Positions 1-7,192 of a DNA stretch of 36,419 nucleotides are shown here, piece after piece. The notes under the pieces are model-generated. The model searched no databases, was not told the origin of the DNA, and saw nothing but the letters and a program-made list of their open reading frames with translations. This stretch comes from a virus. The translations under genes were made by a program, and so were the position numbers. The stretch covers positions 1 through 36,419 of the IMG/VR virus record IMGVR_UViG_3300027759_000219; one strand, given 5' to 3'. Within the stretch, counting starts at the first letter, position 1. Each line of letters starts with the position of its first letter.

Positions 1-150
1 GTGCTTAAGCGTACAGTCTTCTAGCGTTGAGGGAATTGCACCCTCGGCAATTAACTTTTCCATCCCTTCTTGCACAATCAAAATATCTTGCCTAAATTTA
101 ATTTTGGCAGGCGTATTTTGAAACAGCGCGGGATCGTAAGTTACTTTCAC
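1..150 (-). CDS. Hypothetical protein, 3' end cut by window start
   Basis: A GTG-started reading frame stays open for 50 codons to the window edge, so only the N-terminus is seen; it begins MKVTYDPALF. The GTG overlaps the TGA stop of the upstream tail gene (147-509) in a GTGA junction, the coupling style used throughout this operon, and this is the main reason to accept it. No family is recognised from the visible residues. Position after the tail fibre and its small companion suggests a tail or virion-associated role, by inference only. Confidence 0.6.
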   Translation of the reverse strand, partial: MKVTYDPALFQNTPAKIKFRQDILIVQEGMEKLIAEGAIPSTLEDCTLKH

Positions 151-509
151 ACAAGCACCCAAGACAGCGTTGCCTCATCCCAAACGTATTCTTTACCGTC
201 GGTTGGGTACGGCACAGGTGATTGCCATTCCCATGTTGGTGCGCTAATCGTCCACGATGGGTAGGGTTGAGGTGCGTAAAACACATCGTTAACCGCATCA
301 TAGGTGTATCCGATACCGGCATAGTTGGCTCTCAAAGCCACGCCGCCATCCGATTTGCCGTTTTGACCGTAATGAATGCCGCCACGGGTGTTGTAGCTAG
401 TCTGCAACCATGTGCCAGGGCTTGTGTCTTTAAAAGTTTTAAAGAAGTCAGCATCGGCCACGATAACTTCAACGACCAAACCGTTTACTACTTTTGCATA
501 ATTACTCAT
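147..509 (-). CDS. Small tail-associated protein, 120 aa
   Basis: The start is the ATG at 509: a GAGGT Shine-Dalgarno sequence lies five bases upstream and overlaps the end of the preceding fibre gene. The protein begins MSNYAKVVNGLVVEVIVAD and is rich in Trp, Tyr and Pro in its C-terminal half (segments such as YPSWTISAPTWEW). Proteins with this YAKVVNG-type start are common beside tail fibre genes of aquatic phages, and I recall them only as hypothetical or tail-associated. The location directly after the glycine-rich fibre suggests a fibre-tip, fibre-assembly or adhesion role. No catalytic motif is visible. Confidence 0.75.
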   Translation of the reverse strand: MSNYAKVVNGLVVEVIVADADFFKTFKDTSPGTWLQTSYNTRGGIHYGQNGKSDGGVALRANYAGIGYTYDAVNDVFYAPQPYPSWTISAPTWEWQSPVPYPTDGKEYVWDEATLSWVLV

Positions 510-517
510 GTTTAACC

Positions 518-2029
518 TCAAGCTGTGTATGTGCCGCTGCTAGTGAATGTATGCACCCAAACTGTTGATGCGCCCGAACCGGAACTTGTGACCGTGCCGC
601 CAGTTCCGCGTTGAGTTGTATTTGTGTAGGAGATAATAACAATACCTGAACCACCTGCACCACCTGCGTAATTTGCGCCTGAGCCACCACCGCCACCGCC
701 ACCTCCGCCGGTGTTGGCTGTACCGGCAGCACCCGCTGCGGTATACCCACCTAACCCGCCACCGCCATTACCACCTGCACCGCCAGTTGCACCGCCGGTG
801 TTTAGCGTACCGCCACCACCACCACCAGCATAAAAAACAGCAGATCCACTAAGGCTGTTAGATACGCCCACGCCACCTGCGCTAGGGAGTTGATTGCTTG
901 CGTTAATTGCCGCAGCCCCCGCACCGCCACCACCACCTGACGCTTGTGTAGCACCGTTGCCGCCGTTAAAGCCTTGGCCCGAAGTACCTGTACCGCCTGT
1001 GCCTACACCACCACCACCACCAAAACCCCCGCCGCCTGAACCACCAGGGCCACCCGAGCCGCCTGAAACACCAACGCTGCCTTGACCAAAGCCACCGCCA
1101 AGAGCAGTAGCTAAGAAGACAATAGTGCTATTGTTTCCGACTGCACCATTTGCTGCGGCTGTGCCACCCGCCCCGCCCGAACCAATAGTGACGGTGTATG
1201 CAGAACCTATGGCTAAAGATGAACTTCCTGTAAGTAGACCGCCAGCACCACCACCACCTGCTGAACCTGACCCACCCCCGCCGCCTGCGGCTACGATAAG
1301 ATAATTAACCGAATAGCCGGATGCTTGGCTAAAGTTGAGCCACGCCGAAGCGGTTACGTCGTACCATTCAGGGTTACCTGTTGTGGAGTTCATGCGGATC
1401 ATGCCGGTAGTGGGCGACGCAGGTCGTTCCACGGTAGTGCCAACAACCAATTGGGAAGCGCTTGTGCGCGTCATTAACTGAAAGCGTGTGCCGTCATAAA
1501 GAATGATGTAGGCTGCACCGGCAACAATATCATTCGCCACTAATGCTACAGAACCGGCTTTGGTAATTGATTTAGCGCCTAATACGTCGATGTTTATCGT
1601 TACCGCGCCGGTGTTGTTGTTTTGAGCAACAAAGCTGTATTGTGCGCCGGTTGTGTACGTTTGGATTGTAGGTAAGCCTAAAGCCGTTAACGTATTAGTG
1701 CCTGTAACAGTTAACAAATTGTTAACGGAGGTTACATCGTTAATGGCTGGAATGTTGTCATACGAACCGATTTGAACGTACGTTGATGACTTCAGCACAA
1801 ACTTGTAAAACGATCCACCAGTTAACCAAATTTCAGACGGTGTACGCCCTGCGGCGTCCAACACAATAGGGTTGGTGTTGCTAGCAGTAGCTTCGCGTGA
1901 AGTGTAAGTTGTCACAGGCGTAGACGTACCGGCTGCGTAAACGTACAGCAAACCGCCAGTTAAGGGCGCGCCGTTACTGTCAGAGAACTGAGCACCGGCG
2001 CCCGCAAAGGCTGAAAAATTAATCGACAT
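518..2029 (-). CDS. Tail fibre with N-terminal virion-binding region and glycine-rich C-terminal domain
   Basis: A 503-residue protein of at least two parts. Residues about 1-235 resemble the N-terminal virion-attachment region of phage fibres (FSDSNGAPLTGGLLYVYAAG near residues 14-33). Residues about 243-503 form a glycine-rich adhesin domain that begins VNYLIVAAGGGGG and ends in a VHTFTSSGTYTA cap. The same domain type occurs twice in the fibre at 7193-8746. Glycine-rich distal domains of phage fibres commonly bind host surface receptors. The start overlaps the stop of the 66-residue gene by one base (TAATG), in the operon after the gp10-like gene. Low-complexity DNA makes the domain boundaries approximate. 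Confidence 0.85.
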   Translation of the reverse strand: MSINFSAFAGAGAQFSDSNGAPLTGGLLYVYAAGTSTPVTTYTSREATASNTNPIVLDAAGRTPSEIWLTGGSFYKFVLKSSTYVQIGSYDNIPAINDVTSVNNLLTVTGTNTLTALGLPTIQTYTTGAQYSFVAQNNNTGAVTINIDVLGAKSITKAGSVALVANDIVAGAAYIILYDGTRFQLMTRTSASQLVVGTTVERPASPTTGMIRMNSTTGNPEWYDVTASAWLNFSQASGYSVNYLIVAAGGGGGSGSAGGGGAGGLLTGSSSLAIGSAYTVTIGSGGAGGTAAANGAVGNNSTIVFLATALGGGFGQGSVGVSGGSGGPGGSGGGGFGGGGGVGTGGTGTSGQGFNGGNGATQASGGGGGAGAAAINASNQLPSAGGVGVSNSLSGSAVFYAGGGGGGTLNTGGATGGAGGNGGGGLGGYTAAGAAGTANTGGGGGGGGGSGANYAGGAGGSGIVIISYTNTTQRGTGGTVTSSGSGASTVWVHTFTSSGTYTA

Positions 2030-2229
2030 TAGACTATTCCTGTAATGACGCCGTTGACAACCGTCACGGTTTTAGAGTCGGCTGTAGTAAACGTACCGGA
2101 CGCAGCACCCGTACCTGCGCCTAGTTGTTCGTACATTGAATTGATAAACCTATACCACTCGCGCGAGATCAGTCCTGTTGCGGGGTCAACAAGAGGAACG
2201 CGAGGTGCAATGATTTGTGTAGGGTTCAT
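2029..2229 (-). CDS. Small tail protein, 66 aa
   Basis: The protein begins MNPTQIIAPRVPLVDPATG and contains ISREWYRFINSMYEQLG, a signature I recall from short conserved proteins near tail genes of many phages. Its N-terminus overlaps the gp10-like stop (ATGA) and its stop overlaps the fibre start (TAATG), so translation is probably coupled. It sits where P22 encodes its tail needle gp26, but it is far too short for a trimeric coiled-coil needle and shows no heptads. A connector between the tail hub and the fibre is a reasonable guess, not shown. Confidence 0.75.
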   Translation of the reverse strand: MNPTQIIAPRVPLVDPATGLISREWYRFINSMYEQLGAGTGAASGTFTTADSKTVTVVNGVITGIV

Positions 2230-3755
2230 GATTTGGTTGCCGTCACATCAAGTTCAGCCGCCATGATGGCAATCTTGACCGGATCGGTGCCTGAAATCTC
2301 ATACACCCGATCGCGCAACTTTTCAGTCATGCCAAGACGACGCCAAATGACACGTTTGCCGTACTCGCCGACTCCACCCATTGATTTCCAATGCTCGTTT
2401 GACCAAGTGTGGCCACCATCATCTGACCAGCGCAGCATGACTTGGGGTTGCACAAAGTCGTCCTCGGCAATAATGATTTCAATTTGATCGACAATTCCAA
2501 TTGAGCCCGTCACTATGAAAGGACTCAAGTACACACGCCCTGGCACCTCGGTCACGCCTGGCAGACCCACGCCGGTTTCGCAAATTAATTTAAGCGAGTG
2601 TTGAGCGGTACGCGTAAAGTTATTGGTGCCGGTGGGCAACGCCCGCCACGAACGCAACCACTTCTGAGTGCGTGGGCCGTCCGAATAGACATCTAAATCA
2701 AAAGCGTACAGATTACCGTTTTGAAAATCTCCTACGATAATCTCTTGGTTAAACGACACTTGGCAGTTGCTGCGGTGACGACTAAACGCGCCATTTGTAA
2801 AACTTGCCCGCTCATGCCACGCTTGTGCGGCGACATCAAATACCCAAGTCGCTTGCGCGGCGGGAAAGGTTAAAACGTAGAACGCATGACCGTCTTGCTG
2901 ATAAGTGTAAGCAATAGCATCTGAGATGTCGCCGTACTGCTGAATCTGCCACTCAACTGCGTGGGTGCTGATCCGCACACCGGTGTAGCCTTGCGAGCGG
3001 TAGACGATCCCGCGCCCACGATCATCCGCGCCTAACCAAAACAGCCCATTATCCAATTTGGCAACAGAAAATGTTGCAGCGCATCCAATTTCATTGAACG
3101 CGCCTTGGATTCTTTGTAAGGGAAAACCCGCACCTGCGGCTGCTGCGTTGTACCAAACCTCAACTGAATTTGTACCAAACAACCAAATTTCAGAATGGTC
3201 AGTAATAGAAGATATTAGATTGTCAGGATCGCCCTCTGCGCTTGCAAAATCAAGTGGGTCGATGGTTGTAGGGTCTAGCAGCGTAGTCGTCCAGACGCGC
3301 TGGCTATTGGGCTCTATAAACACAAAGTAGCCACCAAGGTACGACACGGTCAACGCACCAGGGAAGTCAGCGTCAACAATTTGCCCAAACGAGTCGGTAA
3401 CAGCGTTATAGACGTAACTTGGCCCGTTACACGCCACCATTAAATGAACGCCGTCGTCGGTCATTGACACGGGGCCGTCGTTTGCTACCGTGCCAAGATA
3501 CGAAATAGTGTATTGAGTGTCTAATTTGTAAAGCGTGTTGCCCGACACAACGTACATATAGTTGTCAAACGTCCACAGCCCTCGCACGGGGCCTGTGCCA
3601 ACGGTGGTCAACAAACGCAGCCCAGGCGCACGATTTAAGAACGCAGGCTCTAAACCGCCCTCGGCAATCACCTCGGGAAACAAGTTGATCATACGGTTGT
3701 CGGCAGCGTTGACGCTGCGAGCCGTATAAGCGGAGCCGAGGATAGGTGAACGCAT
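2226..3755 (-). CDS. P22 gp10-like packaged DNA stabilisation protein (tail hub)
   Basis: A 509-residue protein whose N-terminus (MRSPILGSAYTARSVNAADN, followed by a MINLFPE motif) matches the P22 gp10 family; P22 gp10 is about 470 residues. In P22, gp10 assembles as a hexamer below gp4 and, with gp26, seals the portal after DNA packaging. Repeated short beta-rich motifs (YVVSGNTLYKLD and similar) fit a beta-propeller-like fold. The gene directly follows the gp4-like gene with a TAATG overlap, the same order as in P22, which supports the call independently. The gene is complete and shows nothing anomalous. Confidence 0.93.
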   Translation of the reverse strand: MRSPILGSAYTARSVNAADNRMINLFPEVIAEGGLEPAFLNRAPGLRLLTTVGTGPVRGLWTFDNYMYVVSGNTLYKLDTQYTISYLGTVANDGPVSMTDDGVHLMVACNGPSYVYNAVTDSFGQIVDADFPGALTVSYLGGYFVFIEPNSQRVWTTTLLDPTTIDPLDFASAEGDPDNLISSITDHSEIWLFGTNSVEVWYNAAAAGAGFPLQRIQGAFNEIGCAATFSVAKLDNGLFWLGADDRGRGIVYRSQGYTGVRISTHAVEWQIQQYGDISDAIAYTYQQDGHAFYVLTFPAAQATWVFDVAAQAWHERASFTNGAFSRHRSNCQVSFNQEIIVGDFQNGNLYAFDLDVYSDGPRTQKWLRSWRALPTGTNNFTRTAQHSLKLICETGVGLPGVTEVPGRVYLSPFIVTGSIGIVDQIEIIIAEDDFVQPQVMLRWSDDGGHTWSNEHWKSMGGVGEYGKRVIWRRLGMTEKLRDRVYEISGTDPVKIAIMAAELDVTATKS

Positions 3756-4471
3756 TAATAGTTGCCCGCAAAGATATTGAAGCGCTGACGCGTTGCAACA
3801 ATTGAGTACGGCAACGACATAATATCGTCAGGGTTGTTGATGCGTTTGAGATTGCGCTTAGAGTACATTGCAATGCGCGACACTTGGGGGCTAGGCTCAA
3901 CACCAAACTCAGGTGCAATCTCACAAGCCAAGTTGTAGCGAAACGCGCGAAGGTATCCTGGTGGGAACGCCAAGGGCGTTGATAGCAACGCAGCGGTAGT
4001 CAATTCCTCGACCGACACAATGTGCCACTCCAATACCTTAGTGGGCACCGGATAGACGGTCATCGTAATGTCGGGGTAAGTCATATTGACAAACATGACT
4101 TGCGGGTAAGTTGACGTCACGGTCTTGACCGCAATGCCGTTGTACTGTTGCTGGTTGATTAGCTTGATGCCAAACGAAATGTTAGATGACGGATCACGAA
4201 AGTAAGTCGAGTCATCTATCAGAATAGGGCGGTTACCTACAAAGTCGCCCGTGGGGCCGAGAGTGCGTGTGGCAAAGCCTGGCAACCATGAGAAGATTTG
4301 ATCTTGGGTTGAAAACACCGACAAACGCTCGGTGTTCCATGAGTCAATCATCTGATTGAGTGCGACTAACGCATCATTAGCGGTCGCAGCAGACGGTTCT
4401 TCACCTTCAGCCAGTTGACCGATTAGGCGTAACGCCCCATTGATTTGATCACCGGCTGTGGTTGTAGTCAT
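3755..4471 (-). CDS. P22 gp4-like tail accessory factor (head-tail adaptor)
   Basis: A 238-residue protein with N-terminal INGALRLIGQLAEGEEPSA followed by ALVALNQMIDSWNTERLSVF, the helical region typical of the gp4 family, which forms the dodecameric ring under the portal. It is longer than P22 gp4 (166 residues); the extra C-terminal part includes LAFPPGYLRAFRYNLACEIA, as in many gp4 homologues of environmental phages. The Shine-Dalgarno GGAGTAGGG lies inside the end of the preceding 54-residue gene. P22 gp4 has been reported to have muramidase activity; nothing seen here tests that. Confidence 0.92.
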   Translation of the reverse strand: MTTTTAGDQINGALRLIGQLAEGEEPSAATANDALVALNQMIDSWNTERLSVFSTQDQIFSWLPGFATRTLGPTGDFVGNRPILIDDSTYFRDPSSNISFGIKLINQQQYNGIAVKTVTSTYPQVMFVNMTYPDITMTVYPVPTKVLEWHIVSVEELTTAALLSTPLAFPPGYLRAFRYNLACEIAPEFGVEPSPQVSRIAMYSKRNLKRINNPDDIMSLPYSIVATRQRFNIFAGNY

Positions 4472-4473
4472 CC

Positions 4474-4638
4474 CTACTCCGTTTTACGACGTCGTTTTAG
4501 CTCATTCACAGGCGCAGCCTCTACTTTAGGCGCGTCTAAATTATATACTTCCCACCCGTTTTTGACGTCATCTTCGGCTTCCACATCGGAAATTGCCACT
4601 TTGTTGCCGTGTATCGGGTGCTTAAGGTAAATGTGCAT
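4474..4638 (-). CDS. Small hypothetical protein, 54 aa
   Basis: A short complete gene with an AAGGA Shine-Dalgarno seven bases before its ATG. It begins MHIYLKHPIHGNKVAISDVE and ends in a basic tail, NELKRRRKTE. The length, the place between the coat region and gp4, and a start that reads like a short beta-strand module are typical of small phage head genes, but I cannot name a family. Its stop lies two bases before the gp4 start, so it lies within the same operon. It was found by reading the gap between annotated genes. Confidence 0.8.
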   Translation of the reverse strand: MHIYLKHPIHGNKVAISDVEAEDDVKNGWEVYNLDAPKVEAAPVNELKRRRKTE

Positions 4639-4653
4639 TCAGAATCCTTGTGC

Positions 4654-4678
4654 GAGGGGCGAGGATCGCCCGCCCCTC
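4654..4678 (-). other. Intergenic hairpin upstream of the 54-residue gene
   Basis: Perfect eight-base arms (GAGGGGCG and CGCCCCTC) are separated by nine bases in the gap between the 132-residue gene and the 54-residue gene. No T-run follows on the minus strand, so it is not a good intrinsic terminator in the operon direction. It could be an mRNA processing or stabilising hairpin. Confidence 0.55.
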
Positions 4679-4684
4679 TTTGCA

Positions 4685-5083
4685 TTAACCTGCGACGCGG
4701 TAAGCGACGTAAGTTGCTTCAGCGGTCTTGCGAACGCGCCAATTGCAAGATGTTGCAGCCGAAACAGCAGCGGTACCCACTAAAGTCACGCCGGTGTTAG
4801 CCGTGACAGTTGCAGCGTTAGTTGCGCCCGTGTTAATGATAAAAAAGTCAAAACAGCTATTGACTTTCATGCTTGGGAACGCTGCGTCCATTAACGCGCC
4901 TGTAGGCATAGTCAATGCAACAGCAGCACCCGTGTAGGTGATGATGCCGGTTGCTAATTCAGCAGCAGTCAGAGTGGCTGCGGCTGTTTTAGCTGTAGGA
5001 GTCACTTGCGTGACCATGTTGATTTCGGTTTCGTTGCCGTCGCCGAACTGATAACCGCCTGCGCCATTTGGAAGAGTTGGCAT
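4685..5083 (-). CDS. Probable head-decoration or minor structural protein, 132 aa
   Basis: A Thr/Ala/Val-rich, beta-prone protein beginning MPTLPNGAGGYQFGDGNETE, with segments such as TAAELATGIITYTGAAVALT and VTANTGVTLVGTAAVSAATS. It lies immediately downstream of the coat gene, separated by a hairpin terminator, where many phages encode decoration or head-fibre proteins. A good Shine-Dalgarno (AAAGGA) precedes the ATG. The similarity in style to the 153-residue protein at 13636-14097 (Thr/Ala beta-rich) suggests both are surface structural proteins. Assignment is by context and composition only. Confidence 0.7.
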   Translation of the reverse strand: MPTLPNGAGGYQFGDGNETEINMVTQVTPTAKTAAATLTAAELATGIITYTGAAVALTMPTGALMDAAFPSMKVNSCFDFFIINTGATNAATVTANTGVTLVGTAAVSAATSCNWRVRKTAEATYVAYRVAG

Positions 5084-5107
5084 GATGAAATTCCTTTAAA
5101 AAGTTTA

Positions 5108-5130
5108 GAAAATGGGGCTTAAAGCCCCAC
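5108..5130 (-). terminator. Likely intrinsic terminator/attenuator after the coat gene
   Basis: On the minus strand a near-perfect palindrome (TGGGGCTT, one base, AAGCCCCA) is followed by TTTTC. It lies six bases after the coat stop and before the next late gene. The short U-run suggests partial read-through, which would leave coat mRNA in excess over downstream tail genes. Confidence 0.7.
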
Positions 5131-5135
5131 TCTAT

Positions 5136-6344
5136 TTAGCCCCACAAACGAACGGCGGTGACCGGACGAACTGCGTTAAAGCCGTACAACACGTCAATAC
5201 GGCAAGGCATACGGTCGTTGTTGATGTCGTACTGACGTACGATACGCAACGAAATACCGTTATGCACTTGGCGCGAAGCCATGTCAACGCCTTGTGGCAA
5301 CAGCAAGTCAGCAGTCGCTAACGTGATCGCATCTTTGTGATAGATCAAGTTTTGCGGGTACGCTGTAGCCGATCCACCCAAGAACGTCAGCACAGCGCTA
5401 GCTGCTGGGAACGCATTGATAGTAGCCAAGGCGTTAGCTGAAGTAAACATAGGTGGTTGAACTGACAGCGTTGCGGTAGTTGTTGACGAAACAGTTACGT
5501 CAGCAGTTACGACAAACTGTTGCAGCGAGCCAGTTGTTTGACGGGTTTGTGGGTTGACTGCAAACACGTTGGCGATAGTGAACACGTCACCAATCTTGAA
5601 CGTGGGTGAGCCGCTTGTGAAGCTGATGTCAAGCGATGTTGCACCTTGGGTAGTCACAGCAGTTGCCACGATTGGGGCAGTTGGTGTAACACCGGTTGTG
5701 TGCTGAACAATCGACTGCGACATATTGATTTCGTCTAAGCCCAATACGCCTTCGCCCATCATACCGTTCTTGAACTGACGGCTGATAGTACCAGTTGGGT
5801 TAAACAGACCTTTCAAGCCCTCGACCAAACCGGCGTTGGCGGCTGGGTTAACAGTCGCATAACGTGGGCTCATGGGGGTGGCAAACTCGTTGAGTTTCTG
5901 TTGTGCTGAAAGCAAAACCGAAGACGTTGAAGGAGTTGTGCCAGGTGTACCCACCGAGTTGTAAATGCTTTTGTAGCAAGTTGCTACGTCAGCATCGACG
6001 CTTGATGCCAATTGCGACACACGGGGCTTGAGAACGCGTTCTGCAAAGTCATCCAATTGCATGGTGAGTTCGGCAGACGTGAAGTTCACGCCAATGTGCT
6101 TTTGGGTTGAAACAGTCAAAGTTGTAAACTGTTCGTTGTCGTCTTGCACTTGCAAGGCGGCACCGTCGGTCACCAAGGCGCGGTCAGGTAGACGAATACG
6201 CAGGGTTGAACCGATTTTTGCGCCTTCAATGGCGAATGAATCGTCGTACTGACGATTGACGTTGCGACTGATCACCAAGTTGTTCTCGAGGATTTCGAGG
6301 GATTTACGGGTGATCATGTCAATGGTTAGAATGCTATTGGCCAT
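5136..6344 (-). CDS. Major capsid protein, P22 coat family
   Basis: A 402-residue coat protein (P22 gp5 is 430 residues). Its N-terminus, MANSILTIDMITRKSLEILE followed by NNLVISRNVNRQYDD, and the following GSTLRIRLPDRALVTDGAAL are characteristic of the P22 coat family, which has an HK97 fold with an inserted domain. The region TTQGATSLDISFTSGSPTFK to about residue 300 probably corresponds to the inserted beta-rich domain. AGGAAATTATC precedes the ATG. It lies between the scaffold gene and a terminator-like hairpin, in P22 order. It should be the most abundant virion protein. Confidence 0.95.
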   Translation of the reverse strand: MANSILTIDMITRKSLEILENNLVISRNVNRQYDDSFAIEGAKIGSTLRIRLPDRALVTDGAALQVQDDNEQFTTLTVSTQKHIGVNFTSAELTMQLDDFAERVLKPRVSQLASSVDADVATCYKSIYNSVGTPGTTPSTSSVLLSAQQKLNEFATPMSPRYATVNPAANAGLVEGLKGLFNPTGTISRQFKNGMMGEGVLGLDEINMSQSIVQHTTGVTPTAPIVATAVTTQGATSLDISFTSGSPTFKIGDVFTIANVFAVNPQTRQTTGSLQQFVVTADVTVSSTTTATLSVQPPMFTSANALATINAFPAASAVLTFLGGSATAYPQNLIYHKDAITLATADLLLPQGVDMASRQVHNGISLRIVRQYDINNDRMPCRIDVLYGFNAVRPVTAVRLWG

Positions 6345-6363
6345 GATAATTTCCTAAAATAAG

Positions 6364-7116
6364 TTAGCGGAGGCGCGCTTCGTGCTTCTTTACCTGTCGC
6401 GCTCTTTCGGCCTCAATCCACTCAGAAGTAGACATTGACTTGATAGAGCGTGGATCAGTCGTATCGTATGCCGGTGAGCCGGTCGTACGGGCTGAAACAG
6501 GTGAAATAGGCGCTGGCGCGTTTGAAGTCTTTTTGACCGGTGGGTTTGCGGCTAACTGAGCCTCAATCTTTCCGATCTCTTTGGCTTGCATGATAGGCGA
6601 AAGACGTGAAATCCGTTCCGCTTCTCGGGGGTTTGCGCCTAAGTGGTAAGCCACTTCGGGGCCATTGTCCGAGGCCTGAATGGATTGGGCCATCACGGTA
6701 GTAATTGGCAAATTCGGGTTGTATGCGACTTGTTCAAAGTCCTCATACTTCGCACGAACTTCCTCTTCCTTGTCGTGATAGGTTTCGAGTATTTCAGCTT
6801 GCTGCTTGCGCTGCTCTCGCTCGGCTAGTTTTTGCTCCGCACGTTGTTCTGCCAAGGCTTCGACATAATCTTCGTTTGAGGCAAACTGCTCGGGCGTGAC
6901 CGGTGCTTGAGGCGCAACAGGTTGAACCGCTCTTTCCCTTTCCCACTTTCGCTGCTCGCGTGCGAGCCGCTTGCCGATGGCTGCGTCTAATTCCTCTTGT
7001 GAAAAGGATTTAGGTGCTGCTTCGGGTACTTCCGGCGCAGATACTTCAACTACCGGTTCTGCCGTAACTTCCGGTGTCGGCGCGGGCACTTCCGCTTGGC
7101 TTACTTCGTCTGACAT
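6364..7116 (-). CDS. Scaffolding protein
   Basis: A 250-residue, highly charged protein without hydrophobic core segments. The N-terminal about 55 residues are acidic and Pro/Val/Glu-rich (EVPAPTPEVTAEPVVEV); residues about 65-125 are predicted coiled coil (LAEQRAEQKLAEREQRKQQA); the C-terminus is basic (WIEAERARQVKKHEARLR). A basic C-terminal helix is what P22 gp8 uses to bind coat protein. Its position directly before coat and size near P22 gp8 (303 residues) support the role. It would direct procapsid assembly and leave before packaging. It is the first gene behind the promoter at 7159-7187. Confidence 0.9.
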   Translation of the reverse strand: MSDEVSQAEVPAPTPEVTAEPVVEVSAPEVPEAAPKSFSQEELDAAIGKRLAREQRKWERERAVQPVAPQAPVTPEQFASNEDYVEALAEQRAEQKLAEREQRKQQAEILETYHDKEEEVRAKYEDFEQVAYNPNLPITTVMAQSIQASDNGPEVAYHLGANPREAERISRLSPIMQAKEIGKIEAQLAANPPVKKTSNAPAPISPVSARTTGSPAYDTTDPRSIKSMSTSEWIEAERARQVKKHEARLR

Positions 7117-7134
7117 TTGTAACTCCGAGGAGTC

Positions 7135-7151
7135 CTGGTGGATCGCACCAG
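7135..7151 (-). other. Hairpin at the predicted 5' end of the scaffold-coat mRNA
   Basis: Perfect six-base arms (CTGGTG and CACCAG) enclose a five-base loop. If the promoter at 7159-7187 starts about seven bases after its -10 box, this stem begins at or next to the first transcribed nucleotide. A second short inverted repeat, ACTCC-TC-GGAGT, overlaps the scaffold Shine-Dalgarno. Confidence 0.6.
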
Positions 7152-7158
7152 TACGATT

Positions 7159-7187
7159 AGTATATTACTTAGATTCTTGCCTTGCAA
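7159..7187 (-). promoter_or_regulatory. Sigma70-type promoter for scaffold and coat
   Basis: On the minus strand, -35 TTGCAA (7187-7182) and -10 TATACT (7164-7159) are separated by exactly 17 bases. They lie in the only sizeable gap of this part of the late operon, pointing into the scaffold gene. The -10 box matches consensus at five of six positions and the -35 at four of six. Confidence 0.65.
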
Positions 7188-7192
7188 CATAA

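Noticed and set aside
894-1085. Proline-rich plus-strand frame
   Set aside because: It is the reverse complement of the glycine-rich fibre repeat, an artefact of GGN codons.
2029-2229. P22 gp26 tail needle
   Set aside because: It has the right place but is 66 residues with no coiled-coil heptads.
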